Source: CAZGAQ01 sp964523405
Lineage (GTDB): Bacteria > Planctomycetota > Phycisphaerae > UBA1845 > Fen-1342
Assembly (NCBI GenBank): GCA_964523405.1
Contig: CAZGAQ010000002.1
Coordinates: 124,001-188,000 of the forward strand
DNA: 64,000 nucleotides
Reading direction: 5' to 3'
Shown: piece after piece, positions 8,500 to 15,935 of the stretch
Numbering within the stretch: the first letter of the stretch is position 1
How the letters are laid out: the number at the start of each line of letters is the position of its first letter
Program-made: the position numbers and the translations under genes
Notes under the pieces: model-generated
The model's database searches: none
What the model was told of the DNA's origin: nothing
What the model saw: only the letters and a program-made list of their open reading frames with translations

Positions 8500-9675
8500 C
8501 TACATGCGCGGCACGCGCTGCTGCGCCTGCCGGACCGTGCTCGTGGTCTGCTCCACGACCAGTTGGTCGCCTTCCTTCACTTCCCCCGCGCGCACTTCCG
8601 TGCAGACGCCGTCATTGAGCCCGAGTTCCAGCGCCACCTCTACCAGCGTCTCCCCTTCCAGCCGGAACACCCGGGGCTGACGCGGCTGCGCCTTGCGCGG
8701 CCGACCATCCTGTGCCGCTTTCTCCTGCGGATTGAAGCGCAGCGCCGCATTGGGTACCAGGAGCACGTCATCCGCCCGCGCGACCTGGAACAAGATCGTG
8801 GCCGTCATGCCCGGCCGCAGCGACAGGTCGCGATTGTCCACGTCGATCAGCGACGTGTACGTCACCACGTTGTCGACGACCGTCTCCGCGAAGCGCACTT
8901 GCGAGACCGTGCCTTTGAAGCGGCGGTTGGGAAACGCGTCCACGCGAAACTCGGCTTCCATGCCCTCGCGGACACTGCCGATATCCGTCTCACTCACCGC
9001 GGCGTTCACCTGCATCTTCGTGAGGTCGTTGGCGATCGTGAAGAGCGTGGGCGCGGACAGGGAGGCCGCCACCGTCTGCCCGGCGTCGATGTCCCGCGAG
9101 ATCACGATCCCGTCGATCGGCGAGCGGATGATCGTCTTGTCCAGCTCGATCTTCGCCATCCGGTAGTCGGCCTCGGACGATTCCGCCTCGGCTTGAGTGG
9201 CATGCAGGCTTGCCACGGCCGCGGCCTCCGCCGCGCGCACCGTCTGCAGCTCGAAGTCCGACGCCGCTGAACGCTCGAATGCGCTCTCAATCCGCTGACG
9301 CTCCAGCGTTGCCGTCTGCAGCTTGGCCGCCGCCTCTTCCACCCGCGCCTTGGCGACCGCGACAGCCGCCTTGCGCTGCTCCACCTGCGCGCGGAAACGA
9401 TCCTGGTCCAACTCCGCCAGGACGAAGTCCTTCTCAACACGCTGGTTAAAATCCGCGTACCAGCGCGTCACGGTCCCGCTCACCTGCGAGCCCACCAGCA
9501 CCTTCAGCAGCGGCTGCACCGTCCCTGTCGCGGACACCGTCGAGATCACGCTGCCGCGTCGGACCTCAGCGGCCTTGTACGCGACCGGTTTCTCGCGGGC
9601 CGCCCATTTCTGATAGCCGAACCAGCCGCCCCCGCCCAGGATGGCCAACACCACGACCGTGACCAGCGCACGCAT
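8500..9675 (-). CDS. HlyD/MacA-family periplasmic adaptor of the ABC export operon
   Basis: The 391-residue protein has an N-terminal membrane anchor (about 4-22, LVTVVVLAILGGGGWFGY), a lipoyl half (VSATGTVQPLLKVLVGSQVSG), a long alpha-helical hairpin rich in Ala/Glu (about 95-180), the returning lipoyl half (IRSPIDGIVISRDIDAGQTV), then beta-barrel and membrane-proximal domains. This is the membrane-fusion adaptor that links the MacB-like pump to an outer-membrane exit duct. It is the first gene of the adaptor-ATPase-permease operon. A candidate promoter lies about 80-110 bases upstream. Confidence 0.9.
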   Translation of the reverse strand: MRALVTVVVLAILGGGGWFGYQKWAAREKPVAYKAAEVRRGSVISTVSATGTVQPLLKVLVGSQVSGTVTRWYADFNQRVEKDFVLAELDQDRFRAQVEQRKAAVAVAKARVEEAAAKLQTATLERQRIESAFERSAASDFELQTVRAAEAAAVASLHATQAEAESSEADYRMAKIELDKTIIRSPIDGIVISRDIDAGQTVAASLSAPTLFTIANDLTKMQVNAAVSETDIGSVREGMEAEFRVDAFPNRRFKGTVSQVRFAETVVDNVVTYTSLIDVDNRDLSLRPGMTATILFQVARADDVLLVPNAALRFNPQEKAAQDGRPRKAQPRQPRVFRLEGETLVEVALELGLNDGVCTEVRAGEVKEGDQLVVEQTTSTVRQAQQRVPRM

Positions 9676-9757
9676 AGCCTACTCGTTCCTCGCGGCCGCC
9701 CGCGCGGGCGGCGACTCTCACCGCGCACCGACGTCCACGCGTCGACTGCGGGTATTC

Positions 9758-9786
9758 ATTCTACGGACGGTGCCGGGCCACGTCAG
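9758..9786 (-). promoter_or_regulatory. Candidate sigma-70-type promoter of the MacA-like operon
   Basis: On the minus strand CTGACG (9781-9786) and TAGAAT (9758-9763) are separated by 17 bases, which gives 4/6 and 5/6 matches to TTGACA and TATAAT. They lie about 85 bases upstream of the adaptor start at 9675. The rest of 9676-9961 holds no gene and only short GC-rich inverted repeats. Confidence 0.35.
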
Positions 9787-9961
9787 CGGTCGACCGTGTA
9801 AGGTTGCGCAAAGCGCTCCGGCCTCGGGCGCTGGTCCCGGTCAACTGGCCCGACATGCGCCGTTGCCGGCGCTTCACCCCGGGGGGGCGGACAAAGCGCG
9901 CGCTCGACTGCGCCGCCTAACCGCGACACACACCGCGCGCGTTCCGTCCAGCTCCCGCGCC

Positions 9962-10660
9962 TCACGCGAATTCCGCCGGCAACAACCCCTCCGCCACGTC
10001 CCGCAGCGCGTTCGCCTGCACGATACGGATCTGCTGTGCCTCGCCCGTCTCGATCAAGCCGCTTTCCGCCAGGCGCCGCAACGTGCGCGACAGCGTCTCA
10101 CTCGTCAGATTCAGATGGCTCGCCAGATCCTTCTTTAGCATCGGCAGCACGAACGCCGCGCGCCCGCCCGTCGGGTCCGCCTGCAGCAGATGTCGCGCCA
10201 CCCGCGCACTCGCATCACGCAACACGAGGTCTTCGAGCAACCCCACAAGCTGCCGCACCCAAAATGACATGCCGGTCAGCAGTTGCAGGCACAACTCGTG
10301 ATGCTCGCGCAGCAGCTTGTGCAGCCGGTCCACGGGAATGACTGCGCACACCGTGTCCTCCAGCGCCTCGGCGTTCGCGGGCATCGAGAATCGCCCCATT
10401 GCCGCAATCTCCGCGAACGTCTTCCCCGGCTCCGCGAAGTGCAGCACGTGCTCCTTTCCGTTGGGGGCCACCTTGTACACGCGGACCAGCCCGCTCCCGA
10501 CGCAGTACAATCCCGGGCACTCCTCGCCTTGCCGGAAAATCCGCGCGCCTTTTTCAAAATTCCGCACGTGGGCGGTGGCTGCCAGACGGTCCAGCCATTC
10601 GTCCGCCAAGCCCTTGAAAATGCCACACTTACGCAGAATCTCGCCGGCCGTCGGGCCCAT
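9962..10660 (-). CDS. Crp/Fnr-family transcriptional regulator, HcpR-like by context
   Basis: The 232-residue protein has a cyclic-nucleotide-binding fold at the N terminus (about 8-130; GARIFRQGEECPGLYCVGSGLVRVYK, then GKTFAEIAAMG), a long dimer helix and a C-terminal winged helix whose recognition helix is LTSETLSRTLRRLAESGLI. I chose the ATG at 10660 because upstream in-frame sequence has no regulator-like content. The Fnr-type N-terminal Cys cluster for [4Fe-4S] is absent (one Cys near residue 13 and a few scattered), so it does not sense oxygen as Fnr does. It is divergent from a ferredoxin-hcp gene pair with a palindromic site between, the arrangement of HcpR/Dnr-type nitrogen-oxide regulators. 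The ligand is inferred only. Confidence 0.85.
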   Translation of the reverse strand: MGPTAGEILRKCGIFKGLADEWLDRLAATAHVRNFEKGARIFRQGEECPGLYCVGSGLVRVYKVAPNGKEHVLHFAEPGKTFAEIAAMGRFSMPANAEALEDTVCAVIPVDRLHKLLREHHELCLQLLTGMSFWVRQLVGLLEDLVLRDASARVARHLLQADPTGGRAAFVLPMLKKDLASHLNLTSETLSRTLRRLAESGLIETGEAQQIRIVQANALRDVAEGLLPAEFA

Positions 10661-10696
10661 GTGCCACCGTCCAGGGGAAAAAAGACCAGTTCGGTC

Positions 10697-10710
10697 TTGA
10701 TCCAGGTCAA
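10697..10710. promoter_or_regulatory. FNR/HcpR-type palindromic operator
   Basis: TTGATCCAGGTCAA matches the FNR/Dnr consensus TTGAT-N4-ATCAA at nine of ten fixed positions and is a near-perfect dyad. It lies 37 bases upstream of the regulator start (10660, minus) and 88 bases upstream of the ferredoxin start (10798, plus). At that spacing it could activate the ferredoxin-hcp transcript from about -41.5 (start near 10745) and also autoregulate the divergent regulator. Confidence 0.65.
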
Positions 10711-10797
10711 GGCTCGCTACCGGGGATTTTCCGACACTACGCCACATAAGGCAAGCGCGACCGCCGCAGCGCGGAACCGCCGCCGTTGAGGACAAGC

Positions 10798-11625
10798 ATG
10801 ATTCGCGAAATCGTGACGATCGACGAGAGCAAATGCGACGGCTGCGGGCTCTGCATCCCGTCGTGCCACGAGGGAGCCCTGCGGTTAGTGGACGGCAAGG
10901 CCCGGCTGGTCGCGGACCGCATGTGCGACGGGCTGGGCGCCTGCCTGGGGCACTGCCCGCGCGGCGCGATCCAGATCGAACGTCGCGACGCGGCCGCATT
11001 CGATGAGACTTTGCTCAGCCCCCGTGCGGCCGCCGGCAACGGCCCCATGCACCACCCGGCGCCGACCGCCGTTCCGGCGGCCGCGCACTGCCCCGCGCCG
11101 CCAGTTCCGCATGACGGCGGTGGCCACGGCGGCGGTTGCCCCGGTAGCCGCTTCGCCCAGTTCGCCCGCCGGTCGGACGCAGGCTGCGGCTGTGACGGTG
11201 GGGCGGCCGAGGCGACGCCCGCCTCCGAATTAACGCACTGGCCGGTGCAGTTGCGGCTGCTCTCGCCGCAGGCTCCGGCCCTGCGCGGCGCCCGTCTGCT
11301 GGTCGCCGCGGACTGTGTCCCGGTTGCATACCCGGCGTTTCAGCAGAGTCTGCTGCGTGGCCGGGTGGTCGTCATCGGCTGCCCCAAGTTCGACGACGTC
11401 GCGGACTACGTGGAGCGCTTGGCGGAGATGATCCGTCGCAATGAGCTGCGCGAGATTGTCGTGGCGCGCATGGAGGTGCCCTGTTGTATGGGCATCACCG
11501 CGGCGGTCGTCGCAGCGCGGCGGCTGGCCGGAGTAGACGTGCCCGTCACCGAAGTGGTCATCAGCGCCCAGGGTGATGTGCGCGCGCGGCGCGCGGTGGC
11601 CGCCACGACCGCGGCGCCGTACTAG
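10798..11625 (+). CDS. 2x[4Fe-4S] ferredoxin-domain protein partnered with Hcp
   Basis: The 275-residue protein has two ferredoxin motifs in the first 65 residues: CDGCGLCIPSC and CDGLGACLGHC, each followed by the usual distal Pro-containing segment (CHEGAL, CPRGAI). A Gly/His/Cys-rich linker follows (about 85-145; GGGHGGGC, CGCDGG). The C-terminal domain (LRLLSPQAPALRGARLLVAADCVPVAYPAFQ, VVIGCPKFDD, EVPCCMG) is seen in other ferredoxin-type proteins encoded beside hcp or as free-standing iron-sulfur proteins. It is probably the electron donor of the adjacent hybrid cluster protein. The ATG at 10798 has GAGGA at 10788-10792; the upstream in-frame TTG does not. The Hcp gene follows after 171 bases. 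Confidence 0.8.
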   Translation: MIREIVTIDESKCDGCGLCIPSCHEGALRLVDGKARLVADRMCDGLGACLGHCPRGAIQIERRDAAAFDETLLSPRAAAGNGPMHHPAPTAVPAAAHCPAPPVPHDGGGHGGGCPGSRFAQFARRSDAGCGCDGGAAEATPASELTHWPVQLRLLSPQAPALRGARLLVAADCVPVAYPAFQQSLLRGRVVVIGCPKFDDVADYVERLAEMIRRNELREIVVARMEVPCCMGITAAVVAARRLAGVDVPVTEVVISAQGDVRARRAVAATTAAPY

Positions 11626-11796
11626 TCGCGCGGGGGCTCGGTCGGACGTTGGCGCCGTGCCGACTGGGCGGTAGAGGGTTGGATTCGATGGTCCCTGCTG
11701 GAACGCGTCGGGGTCGCTGACCCTTCCCAGGTCGCGACCGGAACGGAATACGAGTCGGTACTTCTTTCGCAGACACGAACAATGTAAGGAGACGAG

Positions 11797-13104
11797 ATGT
11801 TCTGCAATCAATGCGAGCAGGTGTACAAGGGCACGGCGTGTACGACGGTGGGCGTCTGCGGCAAAGACCCCGACGTGCAATCCCTGCAGGAAATCCTGCT
11901 CTACGGGCTCAAGGGCATGGCCGCCTACGCACATCACGCGCGGCGCCTGGGCATGGTCGACGAGACGGTCGACGCCTTCACGGAGGAAGCCCTGTTCGCC
12001 ACCATGACCAACGTCAACTTCGACGTGCCGACGCTGCTCGAACTCGTGCTCGATTGCGGCAAACATAATCTCCGCGTCATGCAGATGCTCGACGAGGGCC
12101 ATGTGAAGCGCTTCGGCCAGCCCGCGCCGACCACGGTCTACGAGGGCACAAAGGCCGGCCCCGGCATCCTCGTTACCGGCCACGACATGGTGGACCTCGC
12201 GGACTTACTCGCGCAGACGGAGGGCAAGGGCATCAACGTCTACACGCACGGCGAGATGCTCCCCGCGCACATGTACCCCGGACTGCGGAAGTACCCGCAT
12301 CTGGTCGGCAACTACGGCGGTGCATGGCAGAAGCAGCGTACGGAGTTCGCTGAGTTCACCGGCCCGATTCTCGCCACCACGAACTGCATCCTGATTCCGC
12401 GCGAGGCCTACCAGGATCGTCTCTTCACGACCCGCGTGACGGCCGTCCCGGGCGGCAAGCGTCTGAAGAGCAACGACTTCTCGGCGGTCATCGCGGCCGC
12501 CCTGCAGTCACCGCCGCTCGTGGAGAAGAAGGTCAAGGAGAGCACGGTTGGTTTCCACCACAGCGTTCTCCTAGGCCTGGCACCGCACATCGTCAACGCG
12601 GTGAAGGAAGGCGACCTGAAGCGCTTCTTCCTCGTCGGCGGCTGCGACGGCGCCGAGGTCGGCCGCAATTACTTCACCGAGTTCGCGAAGAACACCCCGT
12701 CCGACTCCGTCGTCCTGACTCTCGGTTGCGGCAAGTACCGCATCCGCGAGCACGACTACGGCACGATCAAGCTCAATGGGGCGGGAGCGGTACCGCGTCT
12801 CCTCGATATGGGCCAGTGCAACGACGCCTACGGCGCCATCCAGGTCGCCGTCGCTCTTGCCAACGCTTTCAAGTGCGGCGTCAATGACCTGCCCCTCACG
12901 ATCGTCCTCTCCTGGTTCGAGCAGAAGGCGGTCGCGGTCCTGCTCACCCTCCTCCATCTCGGCGTGAAGGGCATCCGCATTGGCCCGGCCGCCCCGGCGT
13001 TTGTCTCCCCCAACGTGCTGAAGATCCTGCAGGACAACTATGATCTGCAGTTGGTGAGTCAGTCGCCTTTCGTCGACCTTGAGGCGGCCTTGGCCCAGAA
13101 GTAA
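11797..13104 (+). CDS. hcp: Hybrid cluster protein / hydroxylamine reductase, short (class III-like)
   Basis: Hcp reduces hydroxylamine to ammonia in vitro and acts in NO detoxification and S-nitrosylation in vivo. The N-terminal cluster ligands are C3-x2-C6-x8-C15-x5-C21. The hybrid-cluster ligands are recognisable in order: GHDM His, HGEM Glu, TTNC Cys, VGGCDG Cys (the persulfide site), LGCGKYR Cys, MGQCND Cys, then WFEQK Glu/Lys. At 435 residues it is about 110 shorter than the usual 550, because the three-helix segment after TNVNFD is missing; this is the class III architecture. It has the ferredoxin-type gene upstream and the Crp/Fnr regulator beyond that. ATG 11797 has AAGGAGA upstream. 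Confidence 0.95.
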   Translation: MFCNQCEQVYKGTACTTVGVCGKDPDVQSLQEILLYGLKGMAAYAHHARRLGMVDETVDAFTEEALFATMTNVNFDVPTLLELVLDCGKHNLRVMQMLDEGHVKRFGQPAPTTVYEGTKAGPGILVTGHDMVDLADLLAQTEGKGINVYTHGEMLPAHMYPGLRKYPHLVGNYGGAWQKQRTEFAEFTGPILATTNCILIPREAYQDRLFTTRVTAVPGGKRLKSNDFSAVIAAALQSPPLVEKKVKESTVGFHHSVLLGLAPHIVNAVKEGDLKRFFLVGGCDGAEVGRNYFTEFAKNTPSDSVVLTLGCGKYRIREHDYGTIKLNGAGAVPRLLDMGQCNDAYGAIQVAVALANAFKCGVNDLPLTIVLSWFEQKAVAVLLTLLHLGVKGIRIGPAAPAFVSPNVLKILQDNYDLQLVSQSPFVDLEAALAQK

Positions 13105-13203
13105 GACGCGCTTCGGGTGTGCCGCGCCCCGCTTGACGGAGACGGGGCGCGGCCCCCGAATGGCAGATAGGGCGCTGTGCCGAGCCACGACTCCGGCGAT
13201 CCC

Positions 13204-13288
13204 GGCCCCGGAGGGGCCGACGGTCGTAGCCAGGGGCTTCAGCCCCTGGTCGGTCGCGGTGTAGAATCCAACCGCCCCGAAGGGGCGG
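13204..13288. repeat. Three consecutive GC-rich palindromes (REP-like element)
   Basis: Three perfect or near-perfect dyads follow one another: 13204-13218 (GGCCCCGGAGGGGCC), 13230-13249 (CCAGGGGCTTCAGCCCCTGG) and 13272-13288 (CCGCCCCGAAGGGGCGG). The words between them (GGTCGTAGC, GGTCGCGGTGTAGAATCC) resemble those of a repeat I recall from planctomycete-type genomes. It fills the hcp-cupin gap and may also act as a transcript-end structure. Confidence 0.6.
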
Positions 13289-13363
13289 ACCAAGCGCACC
13301 GGGGCGATTGGGTGTGTGTCGAGCGCACCCACTCGGACGCTCGGCTTACGCAGGAGGTGAATG

Positions 13364-13705
13364 ATGGAAGGCACTCTACATACCCACGTCGCCAACGTGG
13401 TCGACACTCACCAAATCCCGGAGAAGGGGACCCTCAGCCAAACCATCTATCAGGACGACCTGCTCAAAATCGTCTGGTTCGGCTTCGCCCCCGGCGAGGA
13501 GCTCTCCGAACACACGGCCTCCATGCCCGCGATCATGCACTTTCTCTCCGGGACGGCGCGCGTCACGGTCGACGGCGAAACCATCGATGCCGGTCCCGGC
13601 ACGTGGATCCACATGCGTCCCCAGTGCAAGCACGCCATCCACGCCAACGAGAAGCTGATCATGCTCCTGACTCTCGTCCGCGCCGGCCGTACGCCCGGTC
13701 CGTAG
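13364..13705 (+). CDS. Small cupin-domain protein
   Basis: This single-domain cupin of 113 residues has motif 1 as G(x)5HxHx-like FGFAPGEELSEHTASMPAIMHFLSG and motif 2 as GPGTWIHMRPQCKHAIHA. The metal-binding His/Glu pattern is therefore at least partly kept (EH, then H...H). Of the two adjacent ATGs (13361, 13364) the second sits six bases after AGGAGG (13352-13357) and is preferred. Small cupins of this type bind a metal or a small ligand, and function cannot be assigned. It lies between hcp and nrfH on the same strand and may belong to the nitrogen-oxide response, but it has its own strong ribosome site after the palindrome cluster. Confidence 0.8.
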   Translation: MEGTLHTHVANVVDTHQIPEKGTLSQTIYQDDLLKIVWFGFAPGEELSEHTASMPAIMHFLSGTARVTVDGETIDAGPGTWIHMRPQCKHAIHANEKLIMLLTLVRAGRTPGP

Positions 13706-13759
13706 CGACGCCCGCCCGTCACCGCGAAGAGCAGGCCGCGCCCCAAACGGGGGCGTCGC
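13705..13759. repeat. Nested inverted repeats upstream of nrfH
   Basis: GCGACGCCC (13705-13713) pairs perfectly with GGGCGTCGC (13751-13759), and inside it CGCCCC (13739-13744) can pair with GGGGCG (13750-13755). The structure starts at the cupin stop codon and ends 28 bases before the putative -10 of nrfHA. It could end cupin transcription or bind a regulator; no T-run follows it. Confidence 0.4.
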
Positions 13760-13786
13760 GCTGCTACCCACCACGGCTGCGCCGCG

Positions 13787-13792
13787 TATAAT
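13787..13792 (+). promoter_or_regulatory. Consensus -10 element upstream of nrfHA
   Basis: TATAAT stands 34 bases before the nrfH ATG at 13826, with GAGGTG as ribosome site in between. The expected -35 position (near 13764-13769) is a poor match, as expected for an activator-dependent promoter. No FNR-type palindrome was found just upstream. A perfect TATAAT is rare by chance at this GC content. Confidence 0.4.
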
Positions 13793-13825
13793 GCCGCCCG
13801 CACGTCAAACCTGTGAGGTGCCGCC

Positions 13826-14293
13826 ATGATCGCCCGCTACAAACGAACGACTGCGGCTCTGGTGGTGCTCCTCTTTGCCCTGCTCGGCGCCACCGGCGGA
13901 CTCGGCTTCTATACCTTCTGGTACGCCCGCGGCGCGTCGTACCTGACCGACGACCCCGCCGCCTGCGCCAATTGCCACGTCATGCAGAATCAGCTCGACG
14001 GCTGGCGCCACGGCAGCCATCACGCGGTCGCGACCTGCAATGACTGCCACACACCGCATGACTTCTTCGGCAAGTACCTGACCAAGAGCCTGAACGGCTA
14101 CCACCATTCGCTGGCTTTCACCAGGGGCGGCTTCCACGAGCCCATCCAGATCACCCAGCGAAATCACGACATCACAGAGGCGGCCTGTCGCCGCTGTCAC
14201 CAGAACATTGTGCAGGCGATCGATACCGGCGTTCCCCACGGCGAGAAGATCTCGTGCGTGCGCTGCCACGCGAATGTCGGCCACCTGCATTAG
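13826..14293 (+). CDS. nrfH: Cytochrome c nitrite reductase small subunit NrfH (tetraheme quinol dehydrogenase)
   Basis: This 155-residue NapC/NirT-family protein has one N-terminal membrane anchor (about 9-32) and four CxxCH heme sites: C47-H51, C71-H75, C121-H125 and C144-H148. It oxidises menaquinol on the outer face of the membrane and passes electrons to NrfA. The first heme is followed by VMQNQLDGW, where the typical NrfH has a Met axial ligand (CxxCHxM), and that Met is present. Length and heme number fit NrfH rather than NapC. nrfA follows after 113 bases. Confidence 0.93.
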   Translation: MIARYKRTTAALVVLLFALLGATGGLGFYTFWYARGASYLTDDPAACANCHVMQNQLDGWRHGSHHAVATCNDCHTPHDFFGKYLTKSLNGYHHSLAFTRGGFHEPIQITQRNHDITEAACRRCHQNIVQAIDTGVPHGEKISCVRCHANVGHLH

Positions 14294-14406
14294 CGCCACG
14301 GTGCGCGGAGCGTCAGGCCTCCGTGCCTGACGTCGCGTTGGCCCCGCGACCGACGTTGGAGACGAAACGAGTTGGTCCATTCTCAATTCGCCAATGAGGT
14401 GCCCGC

Positions 14407-15849
14407 ATGAGCGCGAACCCCAGTCCCGTCGATGTTCCTCGCCCCTGGACCACTCGCCAGTGGCTCGTCCTGATCGTTGTTGCTCTGCTGGCCGGCGTCG
14501 TTGTTTTTGTTGTGACCGCCGTGCTCGTCAGCGTCTTCGAGCACAAGCAGGAATCCCGCAACCCCTTCTTCCGCGTCGTCGAGATCGACGACAACACGGA
14601 CGATCCCGCGATCTGGGGCAAGAACTTCCCGCTGCAGTACGATCAGTACGTCCGCACCGTCGACATGGCCCGCACCAAGTACGGCGGCAGCGAAGCCCTC
14701 CCGCACGAACCCGACCCCAACGATCCGCGCAAGGTCGTCTCCCAATCCAAGATCGAACTTGACCCGCGCCTCAAGACCATGTGGGCGGGCTACGCCTTCG
14801 CCAAGGACTTCCGCGAAGAGCGCGGCCACGCCTACATGCTCGAAGACCAGACCTACACGGCGCGCGTCCGCGTCGCCCAGCAGCCCGGCACCTGCCTCAA
14901 CTGCCACGCCTCCACGTACAACATCTACAAGAAGCTCGGGGATGGCGACATCATGGCCGGCTTCGACAAGATGAATCAGATGCCCTACGCGGAAGCCCGC
15001 CAGCTCGCCAAGCATCCCGTCGCCTGCATCGACTGCCACGATTCCCAGACCATGGCCCCGCGCGTCACCCGGCCCGCCTTCATCGAAGGCATCAAACGTG
15101 TCAAAGCCCTCGAAGGCATCCCCGACTACGACGTCAACAAGATGGCCACGCGCCAGGAAATGCGATCCTTCGTCTGCGGGCAATGCCACGTCGAGTACTA
15201 CTTCGCCGGCAAGGAGAAGCGCCTCACGTACCCCTGGCACAAAGGCCGTCGTGCCGACGACATCCTTGCGTACTATGACGAGACCGGCTTCAAGGACTGG
15301 ACCCACGCCGACACCGGCGCCCCCATGCTCAAAGCCCAGCATCCCGAGTTCGAGATGTGGAGTCAGGGCACGCACGCCCGCGCCGGCGTCGCGTGTGCGG
15401 ACTGCCACATGCCGTACCTGCGGGTCGGCGCCCTCAAGGTCAGCGACCACCACGTCCGCAGCCCGCTCCTGAACATCGCCAACGCCTGCCAGACCTGCCA
15501 CCGTGTGCCGGAGAAGGAGCTGCTCGCCCGCGCCGAGTCCCTCCAGGATCGCACTACCTTCAGCCGCGACCTCGCCCTCAACGCCCTCATGGACCTCATC
15601 GCCGACATCAAGTCCGCCAAAGCCGCCGGCGCCACCGACGAGCAACTCGCCGCCGCCCGCGACTTCCAGCGCAAGACGTCGTTCCTCGTCGACTTCGTCG
15701 AGGCCGAGAACTCCGTCGGCTTCCACGCCGGCCAGGAAGCCGTCCGCGTGCTCAGCCAGGCCCTCGATTACGCCCGCAAAGGCCAGAACGCCCTCCGCGA
15801 TCTCCCGCACGCCACCTCCCAACCCGCCGCCGCGGCGGCAGGGGGGTGA
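14407..15849 (+). CDS. nrfA: Ammonia-forming cytochrome c nitrite reductase NrfA (pentaheme)
   Basis: NrfA reduces nitrite to ammonium with six electrons from NrfH. Five heme sites are visible: C163-H167, C207-H211, C257-H261, C330-H334 and C361-H365. The first, catalytic, heme has CxxCH (CLNCH) instead of the CxxCK of the E. coli enzyme, a known variant. Catalytic residues are present: Arg in RGHAY (R139), Tyr in HVEYYF (Y264) and His in KAQHPE (H312). The calcium-site residues E263, K309 and Q311 are also kept, so it is probably the calcium-dependent type. An uncleaved-looking anchor (about 19-45) replaces a simple signal peptide. It forms an nrfHA operon with the gene upstream. Confidence 0.95.
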   Translation: MSANPSPVDVPRPWTTRQWLVLIVVALLAGVVVFVVTAVLVSVFEHKQESRNPFFRVVEIDDNTDDPAIWGKNFPLQYDQYVRTVDMARTKYGGSEALPHEPDPNDPRKVVSQSKIELDPRLKTMWAGYAFAKDFREERGHAYMLEDQTYTARVRVAQQPGTCLNCHASTYNIYKKLGDGDIMAGFDKMNQMPYAEARQLAKHPVACIDCHDSQTMAPRVTRPAFIEGIKRVKALEGIPDYDVNKMATRQEMRSFVCGQCHVEYYFAGKEKRLTYPWHKGRRADDILAYYDETGFKDWTHADTGAPMLKAQHPEFEMWSQGTHARAGVACADCHMPYLRVGALKVSDHHVRSPLLNIANACQTCHRVPEKELLARAESLQDRTTFSRDLALNALMDLIADIKSAKAAGATDEQLAAARDFQRKTSFLVDFVEAENSVGFHAGQEAVRVLSQALDYARKGQNALRDLPHATSQPAAAAAGG

Positions 15850-15935
15850 TGGGGAGCGTCGGGCAGCAAATGGCCGGGCGCCGCGGTTGGCGATGAACCC
15901 GCGGCGCCGCCGGCGGATGACTGAAGGCCTCGGCG

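Noticed and set aside
11626..11796. A second FNR-type site just upstream of hcp
   Set aside because: Only a weak TGACC...GGTC pair with seven-base spacing is present; it does not meet the TTGAT-N4-ATCAA pattern.
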